From SIG447 sp045577075 (GTDB lineage: Bacteria; Bacillota; Clostridia; UMGS1883; UMGS1540), in contig JAZNHR010000020.1 in NCBI GenBank assembly GCA_045577075.1, positions 1-9,373 on the forward strand: a DNA stretch of 9,373 nucleotides, written 5' to 3'. Every line of letters begins with the position of its first letter. Position 1 is the stretch's first letter. A program made the translations under genes and the position numbers. This document shows positions 4,890 to 9,373 of the stretch, in pieces. The notes under the pieces are model-generated. The model saw only the letters and a program-made list of their open reading frames with translations, did not search any database and was not told the origin of the DNA.

Positions 4890-6116
4890 GTGAATACAAA
4901 ACTAAAAAACGGTCTGCGCATTGTAGGCGAAAAAATGCCGCATGTCCGTTCGGTGGCTGTCGGTGTGTGGGTCGGTGTCGGCTCACGCGCCGAAACGGCA
5001 GAAGAAAACGGCATAAGCCACTTTATGGAGCATATGCTGTTTAAAGGAACAGAAAGACGGTCGGCTGCACGGATTGCCGCGGATATGGATTGTATCGGCG
5101 GCAATCTCAATGCCTATACTACACGGGAGTACATTTGCTATTATGCGAAAAGCGTAGATACGGATGTGGAAACCGTGTTTGACATTTTGTCCGACATGTA
5201 CCAGAATTCCCTTCTCGCCGAGACGGAAACAGAGCTTGAAAGGAACGTCATCCTAGAGGAAATCAGCATGTACGAGGATTCCCCCGAGGATGTGGCACAG
5301 GAGCTTCTGGCGAAAACCGTCTGGGGGAATGACCCTTTGGGCTATGGCATTGCCGGGACGAAGGAAACCGTGTCCGCCATTTCTGCCTCAGATCTTCGCG
5401 CCTTTATGGCGAAGTATTATACCGCCGAAAATACGGTCATTGCCGTAGCAGGAAACTTTGAGGAAGATACTCTTTTAGAGCTTTGCGATAAGTATTTCGG
5501 TACCCTTCGGGCAGGGGAATCCTATACGGCGTATGGCAAAGTCCCGTTTTGTGCAGGCAAAAGCGAAAAAGAAAAAGATATTGAACAGACCCATATTGCC
5601 ATCGGGCTTCCGGGGCTTCCCCAAAACGCAGAGGCGCGCTTTGCCCTGTCTGCCTTATGCGGTGCCTTTGGCGGCGGTATGTCCTCCCGTCTTTTCCAGA
5701 AAATTCGGGAAGAAAAAGGACTTGCGTATACGATTTATGCGACCCCCGAGGGCTTTAAAAATACAGGGCTCATCAATATTTATGCCGGCGTATCACCGGA
5801 GAATGCGGACATGGTGGTTTCGCTTATCCAAAAGGAAATGCAGGATATTGTAAAAAACGGACTCTCCGAAGCGGAATTTGCACGAAGCATTTCCCAGATG
5901 CGTGCAGGCTACATAATGGGACAGGAAAGCGTAAGCGGCAGAATGCAGGGATTGGGGCGGAATATGCTCCTCTATAATAAGATGCATTCCGGCGCGGAGG
6001 TGCTTGCGGGCATCGAAGGCGCAACCCGTGAAAAGGCGGAGGCACTTGCAAAACAGCTCTTTTGCGGCGCGTGGGCAGAAGCGAGAGTTTGCCCGAAAAA
6101 CTGGAGGAAAGGATAG
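4890..6116 (+). CDS. M16 family zinc metallopeptidase (processing-protease-like, MlpA/YmxG type)
   Basis: A 408-residue predicted zinc protease of the pitrilysin/mitochondrial processing peptidase class. The inverted zinc motif HxxEH is seen as H44-F-M-E47-H48, with the third ligand at E124 in VILEEISMYEDSP, at the expected distance. The second half (about 165-345) is the partner M16 C-terminal domain, with YYTAENTVIAVAGNF and the substrate-end-binding SRLFQKIREEKGLAYTIYA (Arg and Tyr conserved). No signal peptide is seen. The physiological substrate of Firmicute members is uncertain. In Bacillus a homologue lies just downstream of pnp, so context agrees. The GTG start abuts the pnp TAA with no spacer and only a weak purine-rich stretch (GAAAGAAGAAAA) precedes it, so translational coupling to pnp is likely. 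Confidence 0.92.
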   Translation: MNTKLKNGLRIVGEKMPHVRSVAVGVWVGVGSRAETAEENGISHFMEHMLFKGTERRSAARIAADMDCIGGNLNAYTTREYICYYAKSVDTDVETVFDILSDMYQNSLLAETETELERNVILEEISMYEDSPEDVAQELLAKTVWGNDPLGYGIAGTKETVSAISASDLRAFMAKYYTAENTVIAVAGNFEEDTLLELCDKYFGTLRAGESYTAYGKVPFCAGKSEKEKDIEQTHIAIGLPGLPQNAEARFALSALCGAFGGGMSSRLFQKIREEKGLAYTIYATPEGFKNTGLINIYAGVSPENADMVVSLIQKEMQDIVKNGLSEAEFARSISQMRAGYIMGQESVSGRMQGLGRNMLLYNKMHSGAEVLAGIEGATREKAEALAKQLFCGAWAEARVCPKNWRKG

Positions 6117-6122
6117 AATACA

Positions 6123-7514
6123 ATGGAAAACACAAAAAAGACAATGGAAAAAATCGTAAATCTTTGTAAGGGCAGAGGCTATGTATACCCCGGCTCCGAG
6201 ATTTACGGCGGTCTTTCCAACGCTTGGGATTACGGTCCTTTGGGTGTTGAATTTAAAAATAACATTAAGCGTGCCTGGTGGCAGAAATTCATCATGGAGT
6301 CCCCCTATAATGTAGGGCTTGACGCCGCCATTTTGATGAATCCAAAGACTTGGGTTGCAAGCGGCCACGTCGGCGGCTTTTCCGACCCCCTCATGGACTG
6401 TCGCGAATGTAAAGCCAGATACCGTGCCGATAAACTCATCGAGGACTATATGGCAGAAAACGGCGAAAGCGAAACCGTGGACGGCTGGTCAAACGAAAAA
6501 ATGCTCGAATATATCCACGAAAAGAATATTCCTTGCCCCAAGTGCGGCAAGCATGACTTTACGGATATCCGCAAATTTAACCTGATGTACAAAACATACC
6601 AAGGCGTAACGGAAGATTCCAGCTCCGAGCTGTATCTCCGCCCGGAAACTGCCCAGGGTATCTTCGTAAACTTTAAGAACGTACAGCGCACAACCCGTAA
6701 GAAAATCCCGTTTGGTATCGGGCAGGTCGGTAAGTCCTTCCGCAACGAAATCACACCGGGTAACTTCATTTTCCGTATCCGTGAATTTGAGCAGATGGAG
6801 CTCGAATTCTTCTGCCAGCCCGGCGAAGACCTCAAATGGTTTGCCTACTGGAAGGATTTCTGCAAAAACTGGCTCCTCGCGCTTGGGATTCGGGAAGAAA
6901 ACCTGAAAATGCGTGACCATTCTCAGGAAGAACTTTCCCACTACTCCAACGCCACAACCGACATTGAATTTATGTTCCCGTTTGGTTGGGGCGAGCTTTG
7001 GGGCATTGCCGACAGAACGGACTTTGACTTAAAACAGCACGCCCAGCATTCCGGCGAAAACCTCGAGTACATGGACCCGGTAACAAACGAAAAATATGTA
7101 CCGTACTGCATTGAGCCTTCTCTCGGTGCGGACCGTGTAACGCTGGCGTTCTTAGTAGATGCCTATGACGAAGAAGAAATGGAAGGCGGTGACACCCGCG
7201 TGGTACTGCGCCTCCATCCGGCACTTGCGCCCATTAAAGTGGCGGTACTGCCCCTTTCCAAGAAACTGGCAGACGGCGCAGGAGAGCTTTACGCACAGCT
7301 TTCAAAGAAATTCATGTGCGAATATGACGAGGCAGGCAGCATCGGTAAACGCTACAGAAGACAGGACGAAATCGGTACGCCGTTTTGCATTACCTATGAC
7401 TTTGACAGCGAAACTGACGGCAGCGTAACCATTCGTCATCGCGATAGCATGAAGCAGGAACGCGTCAAAATTGCGGACCTCGAATCCTACTTTGCAAACG
7501 CATTTACTTTTTAA
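6123..7514 (+). CDS. glyS: Glycine--tRNA ligase, single-chain (alpha2) class II enzyme
   Basis: A 463-residue enzyme that charges tRNA-Gly with glycine in the cytoplasm. It is the homodimeric, eukaryote-like GlyRS form, not the alpha2beta2 GlyQ/GlyS form. Seen in order: N-terminal KGRGYVYPGSEIYGGLSNAW and DYGPLG; a two-pair Cys insertion (C93/C96 in DCRECK and C138/C141 in CPKC) that can bind zinc; motif 2 with F206-R207-N208-E209 and FIFRIREFEQMELEFF; motif 3 with G335-A336-D337-R338; and a C-terminal anticodon-binding domain (from about 365) beginning APIKVAVLPLSKK and ending with TIRHRDSMKQERV. The ATG at 6123 is 9 bases after AGGA, which lies inside the end of the protease gene; the gap between the two genes is 6 bases, so they are co-transcribed. 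No T-box leader is present here, as expected for an internal operon gene. Confidence 0.97.
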   Translation: MENTKKTMEKIVNLCKGRGYVYPGSEIYGGLSNAWDYGPLGVEFKNNIKRAWWQKFIMESPYNVGLDAAILMNPKTWVASGHVGGFSDPLMDCRECKARYRADKLIEDYMAENGESETVDGWSNEKMLEYIHEKNIPCPKCGKHDFTDIRKFNLMYKTYQGVTEDSSSELYLRPETAQGIFVNFKNVQRTTRKKIPFGIGQVGKSFRNEITPGNFIFRIREFEQMELEFFCQPGEDLKWFAYWKDFCKNWLLALGIREENLKMRDHSQEELSHYSNATTDIEFMFPFGWGELWGIADRTDFDLKQHAQHSGENLEYMDPVTNEKYVPYCIEPSLGADRVTLAFLVDAYDEEEMEGGDTRVVLRLHPALAPIKVAVLPLSKKLADGAGELYAQLSKKFMCEYDEAGSIGKRYRRQDEIGTPFCITYDFDSETDGSVTIRHRDSMKQERVKIADLESYFANAFTF

Positions 7515-7562
7515 TCAGACACCAAACATCTTTGTATATTTCAGAAACAGGAGGAAAGGTTT

Positions 7563-9269
7563 ATGGATTTTTTAGAGAAATATAACCAATGGCTTGCATA
7601 TGATAAACTTGACGATGAAATCAAGCTGGAGCTTTTATCAATTGGCGGAGATACGCAAGAAATCAAGGAACGTTTTCTTTCAGATTTAAAATTCGGCACA
7701 GGGGGGCTTCGCGGCGTTTTGGGCGCCGGAACGGACAGAATGAATATTTACACCGTTCGCCGCGCCACCCAAGGTCTTGCACTTTATGTAAAGGAGCAGG
7801 GCGGGGAGGAACGAGGCGTTGTCATCGCGTATGACAGCCGCCATTATTCTCCCGAATTTGCAAAAGCGGCGGCGAAAGTTTTGGCAGGCAACGGGATTCG
7901 GGTGTATCTCTTTACGGAGCTTCGTCCAACACCTGAGCTGAGCTTTGCAGTCCGTCACTTAGGGTGCGAAGCCGGTATCGTGATTACTGCCAGCCATAAC
8001 CCGTCTAAATATAACGGTTATAAGGTATACGGGAGTGACGGCGGCCAGGTTGCCAACGAAGCGGCGGATTATATCTTAAATAAAATGGAGAGTATCGACA
8101 TTTTCGGCGATATTCCCGAAAGCGATATGGATAGTCCCCTCATTCGCCTGATCAATGCAGAAGTGGATGAGCCTTATTATGAAGCCGTGCTGGGGCAGAT
8201 GATTCATAAAGACCTCGCATCCGTGGCGGCGGATATGAAAATTGTCTACACGCCTTTCCACGGCGCAGGCGCAGTGCCCGTAAAGGAAGTGCTCCGGCGC
8301 GCCGGCTTTAAAAAGGTGTATACCGTGCCCGAACAGGAAGCGCCGGACGGTGCTTTCCCCACAGTAAAAAGCCCTAACCCTGAAGACAAAGAGGGTTTTG
8401 CCCTGGCAATCGAGCTTGCCAACAAAATGGGCGCGGACCTGATTGTCGGTACCGACCCTGACTCCGACCGCGTCGGCGTTCTGGCAAGGGAAGGGGATGG
8501 CTCCTTTGTAGCCCTTACAGGCAACATGACGGGGGTACTCCTTACCGAATATATTCTGTCGCAAAAAACAGGGCTTGGCCTTCTGCCGGAAAATCCATAT
8601 GTGGTTAAAACCATTGTAACCAGCGAAATGGTACGCTGTGTCACCGACCATTACGGCGTGGAACTTTTTGACGTTTTAACCGGCTTTAAGTATATTGCCG
8701 ATACAATTAAAGAACACGAAGAAGCAAAGGACATGAACTTCGTTCTCGGCTTTGAAGAAAGCTATGGCTACCTTGTGGGAGACTATGCAAGAGATAAGGA
8801 CGCGGTTTCCGCATCCCTTATGATTGCCGAAATGGCGGCATGGTACCAGACGCGAAATATGACCCTTTGTGACGTCATGCGTGAACTTTACACAAAGTAC
8901 GGTATTCACAAGGAATGGACAAAGAATATTTATTTTGAGGGAACGGACGGCCAGGATAAAATTAAAAATCTCATGGTGTCCATTCGTGCAAACATTCCGG
9001 AAACCATTGGCTGGGCAAAGGTAGTGGCATACACCGATTATTCTACCGGCATTCGCTATGACCTTTTGGAAGGCAAAGAAGTGGAGGTACACCTCCCGAA
9101 ATCCAATGTCTTGCGTTTTGAACTGGAGGATAAGAGCTGGATTGCGTTCCGTCCTTCCGGCACCGAGCCGAAGTTTAAAGTGTACGCAGGCGTGGCAAGA
9201 GGAAATATCGAGGCAAAAATCGATGCCATTTCCAAGAGCATCAACACGCTTTTGGGTATTGAAGGCTAA
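7563..9269 (+). CDS. pgcA: Alpha-D-phosphohexomutase (phosphoglucomutase/phosphomannomutase, PgcA-like)
   Basis: A 568-residue enzyme expected to interconvert glucose-1-phosphate and glucose-6-phosphate (possibly also the mannose phosphates), feeding glycolipid, teichoic acid and exopolysaccharide precursors. All four active-site segments of the family are seen: the phosphoserine loop TASHNPSKYNG with S144; the metal loop GTDPDSDRVG (D298, D300, D302); the sugar-binding loop GFEESYGYL (E398-S400 region); and the phosphate-binding loop RPSGTEPKFKVY (530-541). N-terminal FGTGGLRGVLGAGTDRMN is also typical. Length and overall sequence fit the Firmicute PgcA group (about 580 residues). It is longer than the GlmM-type mutases of about 450 residues, so GlmM is unlikely. 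The start ATG follows AGGAGG (7549-7554) by 8 bases. The 48-base gap after glyS has no terminator and no clear promoter. Confidence 0.93.
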   Translation: MDFLEKYNQWLAYDKLDDEIKLELLSIGGDTQEIKERFLSDLKFGTGGLRGVLGAGTDRMNIYTVRRATQGLALYVKEQGGEERGVVIAYDSRHYSPEFAKAAAKVLAGNGIRVYLFTELRPTPELSFAVRHLGCEAGIVITASHNPSKYNGYKVYGSDGGQVANEAADYILNKMESIDIFGDIPESDMDSPLIRLINAEVDEPYYEAVLGQMIHKDLASVAADMKIVYTPFHGAGAVPVKEVLRRAGFKKVYTVPEQEAPDGAFPTVKSPNPEDKEGFALAIELANKMGADLIVGTDPDSDRVGVLAREGDGSFVALTGNMTGVLLTEYILSQKTGLGLLPENPYVVKTIVTSEMVRCVTDHYGVELFDVLTGFKYIADTIKEHEEAKDMNFVLGFEESYGYLVGDYARDKDAVSASLMIAEMAAWYQTRNMTLCDVMRELYTKYGIHKEWTKNIYFEGTDGQDKIKNLMVSIRANIPETIGWAKVVAYTDYSTGIRYDLLEGKEVEVHLPKSNVLRFELEDKSWIAFRPSGTEPKFKVYAGVARGNIEAKIDAISKSINTLLGIEG

Positions 9270-9281
9270 AAGGAAAAAGAA

Positions 9282-9373
9282 ATGCGAATCGATAAATTTT
9301 TAAAAGTTTCCCGTCTTATCAAAAGACGGACGGTAGCGAGTGAAGCGTGTAGCGCAGGTCGTGTGAAAATCGG
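9282..9373 (+). CDS. rqcP: S4-domain RNA-binding protein, RqcP/YabO family (3' cut by window)
   Basis: Only the first 30 residues are in the window, but they match the start of this short S4-domain protein closely: MRIDKFLKVSRLIKRRTVAS followed by EACSAGRVKI. The family (YabO of Bacillus, now RqcP; related to Hsp15) binds 50S ribosomal subunits carrying stalled peptidyl-tRNA. With RqcH it supports C-terminal alanine tailing of unfinished peptides in ribosome quality control. ATG at 9282 follows AAAGGA by about 7 bases and lies 12 bases after the pgcA stop, so it is probably in the same transcript. The usual full length is about 80-90 residues; the rest is outside. The assignment rests on a short stretch, so a paralogous S4 protein remains possible. 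Confidence 0.85.
   Translation, partial: MRIDKFLKVSRLIKRRTVASEACSAGRVKI

Noticed and set aside
7515..7562. Separate promoter for pgcA in the 48-base gap
   Set aside because: A TATATT-like stretch is present but without a -35 box; co-transcription with glyS is simpler.

Overview
The window looks like a chromosomal segment of a low-to-mid GC Firmicute of the class Clostridia, probably an uncultured gut-type lineage. The evidence is Bacillus/Clostridium-type GGAGG ribosome sites, sigma-A promoters, the Firmicute pnp/M16-protease pairing, an alpha-type glycyl-tRNA synthetase, a Firmicute phosphoglucomutase and an RqcP-like S4 protein. Species cannot be named from the sequence.

Left part (1-2031, AT-rich, accessory in character). 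The window opens with the C-terminal end of an AMP-forming acyl-CoA synthetase. It converges, across a perfect 17-bp terminator hairpin, on a minus-strand gene for a secreted stalk-domain plus NPCBM-like protein that starts at TTG. Upstream of that gene is about 385 bases without a gene. It contains a good minus-strand promoter, a ~200-nt sequence that can fold into one long interrupted hairpin, and a UUCG-tetraloop terminator, so it is probably an undescribed or 6S-like small RNA, or an attenuated leader. Next is a self-contained minus-strand unit for a four-helix-bundle (23S rRNA intervening-sequence protein family) gene with its own promoter and terminator. Its -35 box abuts a 170-bp array of ATGAAG repeats separated by small palindromes.

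Middle (2032-2807). A tRNA-Arg(CCG) gene on the minus strand and rpsO on the plus strand diverge from two promoters. rpsO has a structured leader that may bind S15 and ends at a GAAA-loop terminator. The pnp leader that follows carries three successive hairpins, the last of which covers part of the pnp ribosome site.

Right part (2808-9373, conserved housekeeping genes, all plus strand, tightly packed). pnp (PNPase) is followed without any gap by an M16 zinc protease gene starting at GTG. Six bases later comes glycyl-tRNA synthetase, then after 48 bases an alpha-phosphohexomutase (pgcA-like), and finally the start of an rqcP/yabO-like S4 RNA-binding protein that runs off the edge. No terminator is visible between pnp and the window end, so these genes may be one operon centred on RNA turnover, translation and sugar-phosphate supply.

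The most unusual signals are the candidate long-hairpin RNA at 1103-1304 and the palindrome array joined to the four-helix-bundle gene at 1366-1991. Function and novelty of both need comparative searches that could not be run here.
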